Virus record (IMG/VR): IMGVR_UViG_3300027816_000087
Span: 1-64,000 of that record
DNA length: 64,000 nt
Reading direction: 5' to 3' (one strand)
Origin: a virus
In this document: positions 23,330 through 32,560 of the stretch, piece by piece
Position numbering within the stretch: the first letter of the stretch is position 1
How the letters are laid out: each line of letters opens with the position of its first letter
Notes under the pieces: model-generated
Seen by the model: only the letters and a program-made list of their open reading frames with translations
What the model was told of the DNA's origin: nothing
Database searches by the model: none
Translations under genes and position numbers: made by a program

Positions 23330-25273
23330 ATGACATGTATGGATAAGAAAAATCATTGGGTGATGGACTACGAAACTATCTGCAATTGTTTTGTAGCAGT
23401 GTTCATCCACTACAAAGATGACTCTATTAAAAGGACATTTGTCATAAATAAATCGACAAATGACTTTCCTAGATTTATATCCTTTCTCAAAGGAAATGTC
23501 AAACATAAGGAATGGCACATCTCTTATAATGGTTTAGCATTCGATGCTCAAATCACACAGCACATTCTTAATAATGAATCTAAATTTGCAAAACTCTCTG
23601 GAGAAGATTTAGCTAAAGAGTTATATAAGTTTGCACAAGAAGTGATTGATCGTACAGACAAAGGAGAGTTTCAAAAGTATTCACCACATAAGTTAAAGAT
23701 TAGACAAATAGATTTATTTAAAATGAATCACTGGGATAATCGTGCTAAGATGAGTTCTCTAAAATGGGTGCAATATTCTATGGATTGGCAGAATGTAGAA
23801 GAGATGCCACATCCTCACTTTGAACCTGTGACAGATGTTCACACTTTGAATTCTGTTGTTAAGTATTGTATTAATGACGTAATGTCTACTAAACAAATCC
23901 TCAAGCATTCTAAAGAACAGATAGCTCTTAGGCAAACTCTTACAGCAGAATATGGTATAGATCTTTATTCAGCTTCAGAACCTAGAATATCTAAGGAGTT
24001 GTTTTTACATTTCTTAGAAGACAAGATTAAAATGGAAAAGTCTGAGATTAAACAACTCAGAACAAAACGTTCTATGATTGATCTTGGTTCCTGTATTCTT
24101 CCTTATGTGCAGTTTGAAACATCTGAGTTTCAAAAGGTGCTAAACTATTTTAAGAATAAGGTGATCACTTCTACGAAAGATGGGTTTAAGTATTCTATTG
24201 AGTATAAAGGAGTTAAGACTGATTATGGTTTAGGTGGTATTCATGGTGCTACATCAGCAGGTGTATATGAAGCTAAACCAGGTTGGACTATTATGACTTC
24301 AGATGTAACTAGTTTCTATCCCAATCTAGCTATTAAGAATGGTTTTCATCCAGCTCACCTTCCTCAAAAAGAGTTTTGTGAGCTGTACGAATGGTTCTTT
24401 GAAGAGAGAAAGAAGCTTCCTAAGACTGATCCTAAAAACTATGTGTATAAGATTATTCTAAATTCTACTTATGGTTTGACAGGTGATGAGAATAGTTTTC
24501 TGTATGATCCTAAAATGACTATGCAGATAACTATTAATGGTCAGCTTCTACTATCTATGCTTTATGAGATGTTATCCTTAGCAATTCCTGATGGTATACC
24601 CTTAATGCAAAATACAGATGGTTTGGAGATGATGATTCCAACAGAATCTGTACCTTTGTACATGAAGGTGTGCGAGAAGTGGGAGAAGCTTACACAGCTT
24701 AACCTTGAGCATGATGAATACAAAAAGATGGTTATTAGAGATGTCAATAACTATATTGCTATTCATAAAAATGGAAAGGTTAAGTGTAAAGGTGCATTTG
24801 AGTGGGAAGATCTAGAAAAGAAAAAGGTGGCAGTGTTTCACAAGAACAAAAGCTTTTTAATCATTCCCAAAGCTATATATGGTTATTTTGTTCATGGTAT
24901 AAAACCTGAAGAATATCTAGAACAAAACCAAAACATATATGACTATTGTGCTGGTGTAAAAGCTAAAGCTGGATGGAAGTTTGAAGAAACATGTGTAGAG
25001 AAAGGAGAGCTCAGTGTCAAAAGGCTTCAAAAGATTGTAAGGTATTATGTTTCTAAGGGAGGATGCAAACTTCTTAAAAAGCATAATGATGGTAGAGAGA
25101 TACAAGTTGAAGCAGGACAATGGATGCAAACAGTTATAAATCAATTGGATGAGTCTATTCCTTTCTCAAGTTATGACATTAATATTAAATATTATTTGGA
25201 AGAAATCTATAAACAGATTGAACAAATAGAAAAAGAAAGTGTCAAAGAATATACACAACTAACATTGTTTTAA
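23330..25273 (+). CDS. Family B DNA polymerase with 3'-5' exonuclease
   Basis: A 647-aa replicative polymerase. Exonuclease motifs are D13-Y-E15 (VMDYET), D72 in YNGLAFDAQI and Y179-C-I-N-D183. Polymerase motif A is D325-V-T-S-F-Y330-P, motif B is K374-xxx-N378-S-T-Y381-G, and motif C is N-T-D430-G, in which the second aspartate is kept but the first is replaced by Asn-Thr, as in several family B phage enzymes. It is short for the family, without a large N-terminal domain. An ATG three codons downstream is an alternative start. crAss-like phages carry either a PolA or a PolB; this one has PolB. Confidence 0.93.
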   Translation: MTCMDKKNHWVMDYETICNCFVAVFIHYKDDSIKRTFVINKSTNDFPRFISFLKGNVKHKEWHISYNGLAFDAQITQHILNNESKFAKLSGEDLAKELYKFAQEVIDRTDKGEFQKYSPHKLKIRQIDLFKMNHWDNRAKMSSLKWVQYSMDWQNVEEMPHPHFEPVTDVHTLNSVVKYCINDVMSTKQILKHSKEQIALRQTLTAEYGIDLYSASEPRISKELFLHFLEDKIKMEKSEIKQLRTKRSMIDLGSCILPYVQFETSEFQKVLNYFKNKVITSTKDGFKYSIEYKGVKTDYGLGGIHGATSAGVYEAKPGWTIMTSDVTSFYPNLAIKNGFHPAHLPQKEFCELYEWFFEERKKLPKTDPKNYVYKIILNSTYGLTGDENSFLYDPKMTMQITINGQLLLSMLYEMLSLAIPDGIPLMQNTDGLEMMIPTESVPLYMKVCEKWEKLTQLNLEHDEYKKMVIRDVNNYIAIHKNGKVKCKGAFEWEDLEKKKVAVFHKNKSFLIIPKAIYGYFVHGIKPEEYLEQNQNIYDYCAGVKAKAGWKFEETCVEKGELSVKRLQKIVRYYVSKGGCKLLKKHNDGREIQVEAGQWMQTVINQLDESIPFSSYDINIKYYLEEIYKQIEQIEKESVKEYTQLTLF

Positions 25274-25274
25274 T

Positions 25275-25907
25275 ATGGCATTAATTGGACTTTCAGGTTA
25301 TAGTGGATCAGGTAAAGATACCTTTGGTCGTCTCATACAATACCACATTGCTAAAAATACTAAAGATATTAGCACGATTGATGTAATTAGCAATTACATG
25401 GAAAATCAGTGGTGGTTAGAAGAAAAATCAGAATGGGAAATAAAAAAGTTTGCAGGGAAGCTAAAAGAAATAGCTTCCTTGCTCACTGGTATCCCAGTGT
25501 ATAAGTTTGAAGATCAAGAATATAAAAACACTTATCTAGGTGATGAATGGCGTATCCATGGTCTACCTATGAAGGTGAGAGAGTTTTTACAATATCTTGG
25601 TACAAATGCACTTAGAGAATGTCTTCACCAAAACACATGGGTTAATGCTTTATTTGCAGACTATAAAGAAAGTGACAATTGGATTATTACAGATGTTAGA
25701 TTTCCTAATGAAGCCAAGGCTATTAAAGATAGAGGTGGTTTAATGATTAGAATTGATCGACCTTTTGTTAAACCTATTAATAGTCATCAATCAGAAACAG
25801 CACTTGATAATTGGAATTTTGATTATAAAGTGGCAAATGTTTCTGATCTTATATCATTATCATTTACAGTTGAAACTATTTTACAAGAACAAAAACTAAT
25901 ATTATGA
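25275..25907 (+). CDS. Deoxynucleoside monophosphate kinase
   Basis: A 210-aa P-loop kinase with G8-Y-S-G-S-G-K14-D-T (LIGLSGYSGSGKDT) and the late motif ITDVRFPNEAKAIKDRGGLM, followed by IRIDRP. This is the T4 gp1-like dNMP kinase family. It phosphorylates dNMPs to feed replication. The start is one base after the polymerase stop and its end overlaps the membrane protein by four bases. Confidence 0.9.
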   Translation: MALIGLSGYSGSGKDTFGRLIQYHIAKNTKDISTIDVISNYMENQWWLEEKSEWEIKKFAGKLKEIASLLTGIPVYKFEDQEYKNTYLGDEWRIHGLPMKVREFLQYLGTNALRECLHQNTWVNALFADYKESDNWIITDVRFPNEAKAIKDRGGLMIRIDRPFVKPINSHQSETALDNWNFDYKVANVSDLISLSFTVETILQEQKLIL

Positions 25908-26662
25908 TTTTTAAAATTAATTTTCAAAGCGTTATCATCGCTGCTCTTTTAGTAATTCTTTTTATGATGCTATTAGATAAATGTAGTTCTGAAGAAGAAT
26001 TTAGAACATTAAAAATGAAATACGATGAAGACATTACACGTATCAAAGATAGCTTAGGTAATGTTATCACTGTTAAAGATGCTGAAATTGTTCAGAATCA
26101 AGAAAGTATGAAAGATTTAAGAGCTCGCTTGTTTGAAACAACAGAAAAGTATAACAAGAAAGTAAAAGAGGTACAAGCTCTTATAGGACAAGAAACAGAA
26201 GTTGTTATTAAAGAAGTACCAGTTCCCTATGTAGATAGTGCTAAAATGAAAAAGTGGGCAGATAGTATCGCTATTAAATGCGCTGAAGTAATTAAATATT
26301 ATGAAGACAGCACTATTAGAATTGGTGCAAAAGCTAAAGACTCCACAGCTTATTACAAAATAGATGCCATAGTTGAAAAGAAAGGAATTAAAATGAATGA
26401 AATCAAATTCATTGATTCTCAGTATGTAGCAATTACAAAGATGAAAGGAGGCATCTTAAAAAGAAACACTAAAGGAAAATTTCGATTATATGTCCCTCCA
26501 ACCACTAGAGTGGAGATTAAGCATACGAATCCCCATTTCCAAAATACAGGTGTTAATTCATTTATCTTTGAGAAGAAGACTAATCGTGGATATGGAGCTG
26601 GTATATTACATGGAGCTATAGGAGGACTTGTGTTTGGTTTACTATTAACATTATCCCCATGA
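25904..26662 (+). CDS. Membrane protein with coiled coil and C-terminal membrane segment
   Basis: A 252-aa protein with an N-terminal membrane segment (residues ~8-25, FQSVIIAALLVILFMMLL), a long charged helical and coiled-coil region, and a second hydrophobic segment at the extreme end (GILHGAIGGLVFGLLL). The middle has a Val/Pro-rich turn (VVIKEVPVPYVDSA). Both ends would be in the membrane with the centre on one side. A spanin-like or envelope role is possible. It overlaps neighbours by four bases on each side. Not recognised as a named family. Confidence 0.65.
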   Translation: MIFKINFQSVIIAALLVILFMMLLDKCSSEEEFRTLKMKYDEDITRIKDSLGNVITVKDAEIVQNQESMKDLRARLFETTEKYNKKVKEVQALIGQETEVVIKEVPVPYVDSAKMKKWADSIAIKCAEVIKYYEDSTIRIGAKAKDSTAYYKIDAIVEKKGIKMNEIKFIDSQYVAITKMKGGILKRNTKGKFRLYVPPTTRVEIKHTNPHFQNTGVNSFIFEKKTNRGYGAGILHGAIGGLVFGLLLTLSP

Positions 26663-27516
26663 AGATAATACATCAAAAAACAAAAACCCTTACAACAAAA
26701 GATAATGGGAGAAGCTCAGATGCAGTTTCTCCCAATTTTATCTATGGTTGTTTAGGAGGCTGCATGAACAGTTATTGTTATGTAGGTAGATACAATCACG
26801 ATAAGGTGTATATAAATGAGAACTATGGTCAAATACTACAATCTATACATAACTGGGTAAAAGATAAACCTTGGCCTAAAACTCCTAATCAAGTAGATGA
26901 TAAGTATTATGTCATAGACATAGGATGTAGTACAGATGTGGCTCTTATGAGTAAGCACTATGACTGGCAGGAAAATGTATTTCAGTTTTTTAATAATACA
27001 GATAGAGTAAAAAGTACATTTGCCACTAAGTATCCTAGTATGTTCCACCCTGAAACATATGACTTAGCCCCAGGTAAGCATAGAATTAGAGTGAGCTTAA
27101 TGCCTCAGAAGTATAGTAATGTACTAGAACCTAACACAGATCTTATATCTGATCGCATACAATCTATCCCTAGACTACAGAAATATATGGAAGTGCATAT
27201 AAATTTCAGTCCTATTATTTATGAAGAAGGGTGGTTAGATGAGTATAGGAAGCTTTTTGAAGAAATAAAAAGTTATGGTATACAAAACATAAAATGTGAA
27301 TGTATATTCTTAACACATAATGTATTTCAACACGAACGTAATGCTCCACAAGTGAGAGATCTACTATGGAAACCTGATATACAAGAAGCTAAAGACTCAC
27401 AATACGCACCAGATAATATACGTTATCGTTATGATCTAAAGAGAGAGATGATAAAAGACTTCACTAAACTGTATAGTGAATACTTTAATCCATCTCAGAT
27501 TAGATATATTTTTTAA
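26659..27516 (+). CDS. Radical SAM protein, spore photoproduct lyase-like
   Basis: A 285-aa protein. The cluster motif is GCLGGCMNSYCYVGRYN: three cysteines near residue 31 spaced C-x3-C-x4-C, where classical radical SAM enzymes have C-x3-C-x2-C. The aromatic C-Y-V-x-R-Y tail resembles spore photoproduct lyases and related phage proteins. Further elements are YVIDIGCSTDVALMSKHYDW and YMEVHINFSPIIYEEGWLDE. DNA photoproduct repair or base modification is the natural guess from the family; the altered spacing makes the reaction uncertain. It overlaps the membrane protein gene by four bases. Confidence 0.75.
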   Translation: MKIIHQKTKTLTTKDNGRSSDAVSPNFIYGCLGGCMNSYCYVGRYNHDKVYINENYGQILQSIHNWVKDKPWPKTPNQVDDKYYVIDIGCSTDVALMSKHYDWQENVFQFFNNTDRVKSTFATKYPSMFHPETYDLAPGKHRIRVSLMPQKYSNVLEPNTDLISDRIQSIPRLQKYMEVHINFSPIIYEEGWLDEYRKLFEEIKSYGIQNIKCECIFLTHNVFQHERNAPQVRDLLWKPDIQEAKDSQYAPDNIRYRYDLKREMIKDFTKLYSEYFNPSQIRYIF

Positions 27517-27534
27517 ACTTTAAAACTAAATATT

Positions 27535-27702
27535 ATGACAAAGAACAAATTTCAAATACATTTTCTTCCTATTAATCATATGCTTATAGGATTTAGCTAT
27601 CAAGAAGGAACATCAGGAGATAATGAATCAGAACAAGTTGAAGAATTTTCAATTGGTTTTGGCTTAATATCATTTTCTTTATATAGAATACACAAAGTAT
27701 AA
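27535..27702 (+). CDS. Small hypothetical protein (55 aa)
   Basis: A complete ATG-to-TAA frame (MTKNKFQIHFLPINHMLIGF ... FSIGFGLISFSLYRIHKV) behind an AAACTAAATATT leader. It is the last gene of the replication operon, ending at the bidirectional terminator. The FxIGFGLISFSLYR end is beta-prone and hydrophobic. No function recognised. Confidence 0.65.
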   Translation: MTKNKFQIHFLPINHMLIGFSYQEGTSGDNESEQVEEFSIGFGLISFSLYRIHKV

Positions 27703-27733
27703 AAAAAGGGGAATTAACTTTCCCCCTTTTTTT
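27701..27733. terminator. Bidirectional terminator between replication and giant-protein operons
   Basis: A7-GGGG, a short AATTAACTTT centre and CCCCC-T7 form a hairpin with a U-run on either strand. The 55-aa gene (+) and the 1608-aa gene (-) both end on it: the stop codons overlap the A- and T-tracts. It ends both major transcripts. Confidence 0.9.
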
Positions 27734-30700
27734 ATAACTTAAGCCCCATGCTTTTTCGAAAGTCTTCATTAAACAATCCTATTATATCTTGAACAGGTCT
27801 TACAATAGGAATCATTTTATTAAAATATTTCATTGGATGCGACTCATCAACAAGTTTTTCATTTTTAGTTCCAAGTCCCCAAAGTTCTGTAATTATATTT
27901 TCAAAAAAGTTTCCTATATCAGTAAGTAAACCCATAACTGGAATAGGACTTTTAATTAGTTCTCTAAACTCTGTAGGATTATAGAAAAATGCCACCTCAT
28001 TAAACCATTTATCCACTGCTTTAGCAAAACCTTTTCTAATACTTTTTGCATCTTCATCTTCATTATCTGGACCACTTCTCGCCCACATTAATAAACTAAA
28101 GAATGCAAGCAATATTAGTAACTCACGCATCATTGATCTAAGATTACCAATATACATATCAACAAACTCAGCCTCAGACATTCTATCTTTAAAGTTTAAG
28201 TCCCCTTGCTCAGCTTTTCTTATAAGCATCTCTTGATATCTTGCTTTTGCTCTTTCAATTGTATTAGTTCCAAACCCTGTTACAAGCTCACCAACAAGAG
28301 GTAAAAACTTTTCTGATATTAAATGTTTAAAGAATATACGTGCCTTACCATAATTGTATGTTTCTAAATCTGTATCATAAGCTAAATCACCAAATCTTTC
28401 AATTACAAGACCAGGAATCCATGATCTAAATTGCATTATTACTTGACCTAACATTGTAGTTCTAACTAAATTAATATCTTCAGTTGTTGAGTTACCTAAT
28501 ATTAATTTATTTACTTTCTTTATTTTATTTCTAAACTCAATAAATGTATCACTTTTTCTATCAACACCTTCTATTTCAAGCTTATCATTTACCACTTTAC
28601 TTTTAGCATACAAAGAATTATTTTTTGTATATTCTTCTATTTCATCTTGAACTTTTTTCATTAACGCTTTGCGTTCTTGAGAAGGAAGATTGTATATATT
28701 ATTATAGTTATTTTTAGCTTTTACATATTCACGTATAGAAACTATTTCTCCTTTTTCATCAACCATGTGAGACCTATACATAGCTACTGATACAGGGTAT
28801 GTAACAATTTTATCACCTGCTCTTTGAATTAAAAAGAATTTATCTGCTGTCCATTTTTGAAGAACACCACTAACAGAAAGTTGATTACTTTTTAAAAAAG
28901 ATTGATCTTCAAGATCTATACCTGCATAATCTATGAATGCCCATGCTTTTTCATCTTTTGATGTTAAAGCGTATTGTCCAAATCCCCAATCACCATCACC
29001 AAAATAAATATTCTTTTTAGCAATAAATGATGCATTCACTGTACCCCCCACTAAGTTAGCTGTTCCTGATATAGGATTAAAAGCAAGTGTTTTAATTGAA
29101 AAATATCTTAATACAGCTTGTAATGATTTAGTTGCTGATATTTCTTTTCCAGCAATTTTAAATGTAAAGTCAGCTCCTGCATCCATTTTTTGACCATATA
29201 CATAAAAGTTTACAAATTTTTCTAATACTTCATAGTTAATTTTATTATTTTTTACAGGTTCACCACCTTGTTTAACCTTACCCCATTGATTTGTTTGTAA
29301 AACATCTTTATTCTTTTCAATGTATAATATCAAGTTAGCACTATCTTCTATAGAACTCATTGCTTTATAGTTAGATGTATGTGTTCCCCATATACTAAAC
29401 ACTTTAAATAAATCAAAGCTTTTATCTGCACCAAGTTCATATGTATAATAAACAGGTATTTTTTTAATTTGTTGCCCGTTAATATCTAGTTGACCAAATT
29501 CTTGAGCTGAGTCAACTGTAAGTGATTGTAAAAAAGATTGCATATTAAAAGCTTTTCCCATATCACCAAGAACAGCAGATTCCATTTTAGTTCTAATAAT
29601 AGAAGGAATAAAACCAAACTCATAATCAATCATGCCTGCTTTTTCAGAATCTCTTAACATTTGTTGAAACTCATCATATACAGCTTTAAGAGGAGCATTC
29701 TCAGCTTTGTTTAAATCCTTATATTTATCACTCCACCAAATATCTTTTGGCTTTAAAAAATTTCCTTTAGGGAGTAGTGCAGCAACATTAGACTTTTCAC
29801 CATTATGAAGCTCAACCCATTTGATAATAGCAGCATCTTTCTTTTCTCTATCTAGTTTAGGATCAGCACTATATGTTGTTCCTTCTACTAATTCTTTATA
29901 TCTTTTAAATGCTTTTAAATATCCTTCTGAATCAAAAACAGTATTAGCTCTAATCCAAGCAAAGTCTCCTTTTTTAATAGCTTGATTTTTTAATCTAATG
30001 AACTCATCGCTATATATCTTTAAGAAGTCACCCGTTTTTTTACCTTCTGCATCAATATCAAGTATACCATCAAATATATTACTAATTGATATACCTTTTG
30101 CAGATGCCCATTTTTCTAAATTAGTTTTTAATTCAGCAAGTTTTGTGTTTGTTTCTTCTATTTCTAAATCTCTAGTTTGAAATGCTTTGTTACGAATTTT
30201 ATAAAACACTTGAGCTGCTGCTGTTTCTAATTGTGAAAGAGCCCTAAAATTACGTTTTAATAAATCCATCACACGCTCAGGATTTAACAATCCTTTTACA
30301 CCATTCTTTTTGGCTTCAGCATCACCAAGTTCTCTAGCTCTTTCATTAAGTAAAAAAACTAAATCTTTAGCGTTTAAGCTCATTGTTTTAAAATCATCTT
30401 GTATTTTCTCAAGTTTTCTTTTTTCAGAAGCATCTTGTTCATTTGCAATTTCATTTTTTAATTTTTTAAGAAGATCTCTTAAATAAACAGAGCTTTCAGA
30501 ATATACATTAATAATATCTCTTGCTTCTAATATTTCTGATATGCCAATATCGTTATTGTCATACTTGTCAAAGTATTTATTTATTTCAATTAATCCACTA
30601 TCCACAAAGTTTTTTAAATCCTTCTTAACTTGAAGTGTTCTAATTGTCTTTTTTAATTTGTTTAATTCAATACTCTTTTTATCTTTTTCTTTAGATGATT

Positions 30701-32558
30701 TATTTGCTAATGTTTCATAAATAATATAAAGTCTTCTGATAAACTCATCTAATTTTTCATCGCCTGTTGATTCTGCTTTTGCAACAACAGGAAGCAAGTA
30801 TTCTTTATTTTCAGGAATAAGCGCAGGATCTAATGGTCCAATTTCTATATTTTTAAGATTTTGAGGAACCCAACCTCCTGACACTTTACCCATTTTAAAT
30901 TCTGTACGAATTGGAATTGCTCTTATTTTGTTAAACTGTGTTATTCCAAATTGTTGTTCTATAGCTTGTTTATATTCATCAAGCTGTAATCTATATGCAG
31001 GTTCTTTAAACCATTTTAATTCTGTTTCACCATCTCTAATTTCTTGAGATTTCCAATCATATATATCAGCTGAACCATCGTTTAAAAATACAAGTAAGTC
31101 AACAGTTCCAGGTAAGTTCTTCTTTGAATTATATATTCTTGCTTCAAACATAAATCTAGTACCTGGAGGATATGATCTAATTAATGCTTTTATATATCCA
31201 TCTAACTTTCTTTCCACTTCAGCATTAACATCTAACTTATCACCAGGAATTGCTGATGCACGTACTAATCCTGTAGCAGGATCAACATATCTATTTCCTA
31301 TTTTTTCTATGTCTTTGTGTAATCCTATACCATACTCGGCTTTTAAATCATCTATAACTTTTTGAACATCAGATCTTTTATCTGTAGGAAACATTTTCTT
31401 ATACCATGGCTTCACTACATTTTCATTAACACTTCTTGGTGTACCATCTGCATCTACAATTGGTTTACCATCTTCCATGTAAATATGTTTCTTCTTACCT
31501 GTCTTAGGATCAATATCATCATCTAATGTTATTTTATTACGCAATGCCATAGCTTTATTAAAGTTAGCTTCAGCTGCATTACTCATTTGTAGATATTGCT
31601 CTTCACTTCTAAATTCTAAATTTAAATCACTAACATCTGCTTCCATTATTTTTTGAGCAGCTACTTTAAAAGGATTGTCTAATTTTTCGTTTATCTTTTC
31701 TCCTCTATTAAACATCTTTAACAAAGCTACCCACACTTTCTTCCACCAAGATTTTGCTGCTTCTACTCTTTTAGTAGTTTCTTGTTCATCAAATTTTTCT
31801 ATAACATGCTGAGCAATAAGTTTACCTATTGCTTCTTTCTTAAGTTTGTCAAAGTTTATTGTACCATCTGAGTTTCTATATAACTTGCTGTTTTTATATT
31901 TCTCTACTGTTTCTGTATATAAAGCATAAGACGTAATCTTAGAATACATGTCCTTGTACAAAGGATGATTCTCTCCAAGCATCTCTACAAAGAAGTGAGC
32001 AGCTTCTTCAGGAAGTGTGGTGATATCTGCTTCACCATTAACCACTTGAATGATCTTATTAAGCATGTCTGCTTTAGCTATAGCATCAAGCTTATTTCCT
32101 TCTCTGTCTCTTATTTCATCTAATGATTGTACAGATACTCCTATACTTGCAAGAAATTTATTAATCTTAGAATTTAGTTCTTGATTTGAAGGTCTTTCAG
32201 ATGCTTTTTCTTTTTGAAAAAATTCACCCCTATCTTCTTCTGTATACATTCCTCTTTTTCTTTCTTCTTCTTGTAAAGCAGCAGCATCTCTAAGTAATTT
32301 ATTTTGCTCATCTGTTTTATATTGTTCAAAATATACATTAACAAGCTTATCTGAGGGGTTAATGCTAAAAGATCCTTTCTCACCTTCTTTTACTAGTATA
32401 TCTTTAAAAGATTTATTTACTTCAGATATAGCTTTTGATGCTTTTGAAGGATTAGGAAAATACCCTGTATCACCCATAACATCTGCACCTCTTTGTGCAA
32501 GCATGTTTCCAGCTTTATCAATTATATCTTTCTTAATATCTAATGAACACTTTGCCAT
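27732..32558 (-). CDS. Giant cargo-like protein with PD-(D/E)XK nuclease domain (1608 aa)
   Basis: I use the ATG at 32558, two bases after the RNA polymerase giant's stop; the longer frame would need a TTG. Residues ~180-200 hold LPEE184-AAH188-FFVE, a metallopeptidase-like but non-canonical motif. Residues ~460-540 hold a RecB-like nuclease core: E472 in MFEARIY, D487 in GTVDLLVF, D501-W-K503 in DIYDWKS, then the QLDEYKQAI helix. Residues ~620-900 are Lys/Glu-rich coiled coil. Late hydrophobic stretches (LLILLAFFSLLMWAR near 1510) could insert in a membrane. Last gene of the giant operon and probably ejected with it. Nuclease activity inferred, not shown. Confidence 0.8.
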   Translation of the reverse strand: MAKCSLDIKKDIIDKAGNMLAQRGADVMGDTGYFPNPSKASKAISEVNKSFKDILVKEGEKGSFSINPSDKLVNVYFEQYKTDEQNKLLRDAAALQEEERKRGMYTEEDRGEFFQKEKASERPSNQELNSKINKFLASIGVSVQSLDEIRDREGNKLDAIAKADMLNKIIQVVNGEADITTLPEEAAHFFVEMLGENHPLYKDMYSKITSYALYTETVEKYKNSKLYRNSDGTINFDKLKKEAIGKLIAQHVIEKFDEQETTKRVEAAKSWWKKVWVALLKMFNRGEKINEKLDNPFKVAAQKIMEADVSDLNLEFRSEEQYLQMSNAAEANFNKAMALRNKITLDDDIDPKTGKKKHIYMEDGKPIVDADGTPRSVNENVVKPWYKKMFPTDKRSDVQKVIDDLKAEYGIGLHKDIEKIGNRYVDPATGLVRASAIPGDKLDVNAEVERKLDGYIKALIRSYPPGTRFMFEARIYNSKKNLPGTVDLLVFLNDGSADIYDWKSQEIRDGETELKWFKEPAYRLQLDEYKQAIEQQFGITQFNKIRAIPIRTEFKMGKVSGGWVPQNLKNIEIGPLDPALIPENKEYLLPVVAKAESTGDEKLDEFIRRLYIIYETLANKSSKEKDKKSIELNKLKKTIRTLQVKKDLKNFVDSGLIEINKYFDKYDNNDIGISEILEARDIINVYSESSVYLRDLLKKLKNEIANEQDASEKRKLEKIQDDFKTMSLNAKDLVFLLNERARELGDAEAKKNGVKGLLNPERVMDLLKRNFRALSQLETAAAQVFYKIRNKAFQTRDLEIEETNTKLAELKTNLEKWASAKGISISNIFDGILDIDAEGKKTGDFLKIYSDEFIRLKNQAIKKGDFAWIRANTVFDSEGYLKAFKRYKELVEGTTYSADPKLDREKKDAAIIKWVELHNGEKSNVAALLPKGNFLKPKDIWWSDKYKDLNKAENAPLKAVYDEFQQMLRDSEKAGMIDYEFGFIPSIIRTKMESAVLGDMGKAFNMQSFLQSLTVDSAQEFGQLDINGQQIKKIPVYYTYELGADKSFDLFKVFSIWGTHTSNYKAMSSIEDSANLILYIEKNKDVLQTNQWGKVKQGGEPVKNNKINYEVLEKFVNFYVYGQKMDAGADFTFKIAGKEISATKSLQAVLRYFSIKTLAFNPISGTANLVGGTVNASFIAKKNIYFGDGDWGFGQYALTSKDEKAWAFIDYAGIDLEDQSFLKSNQLSVSGVLQKWTADKFFLIQRAGDKIVTYPVSVAMYRSHMVDEKGEIVSIREYVKAKNNYNNIYNLPSQERKALMKKVQDEIEEYTKNNSLYAKSKVVNDKLEIEGVDRKSDTFIEFRNKIKKVNKLILGNSTTEDINLVRTTMLGQVIMQFRSWIPGLVIERFGDLAYDTDLETYNYGKARIFFKHLISEKFLPLVGELVTGFGTNTIERAKARYQEMLIRKAEQGDLNFKDRMSEAEFVDMYIGNLRSMMRELLILLAFFSLLMWARSGPDNEDEDAKSIRKGFAKAVDKWFNEVAFFYNPTEFRELIKSPIPVMGLLTDIGNFFENIITELWGLGTKNEKLVDESHPMKYFNKMIPIVRPVQDIIGLFNEDFRKSMGLKL

Positions 32559-32560
32559 AA

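Noticed and set aside
25904-26000. Lipoprotein signal (LLDKC) in the membrane protein.
   Set aside because: The residue before Cys is Lys, not the small residue a lipobox needs.
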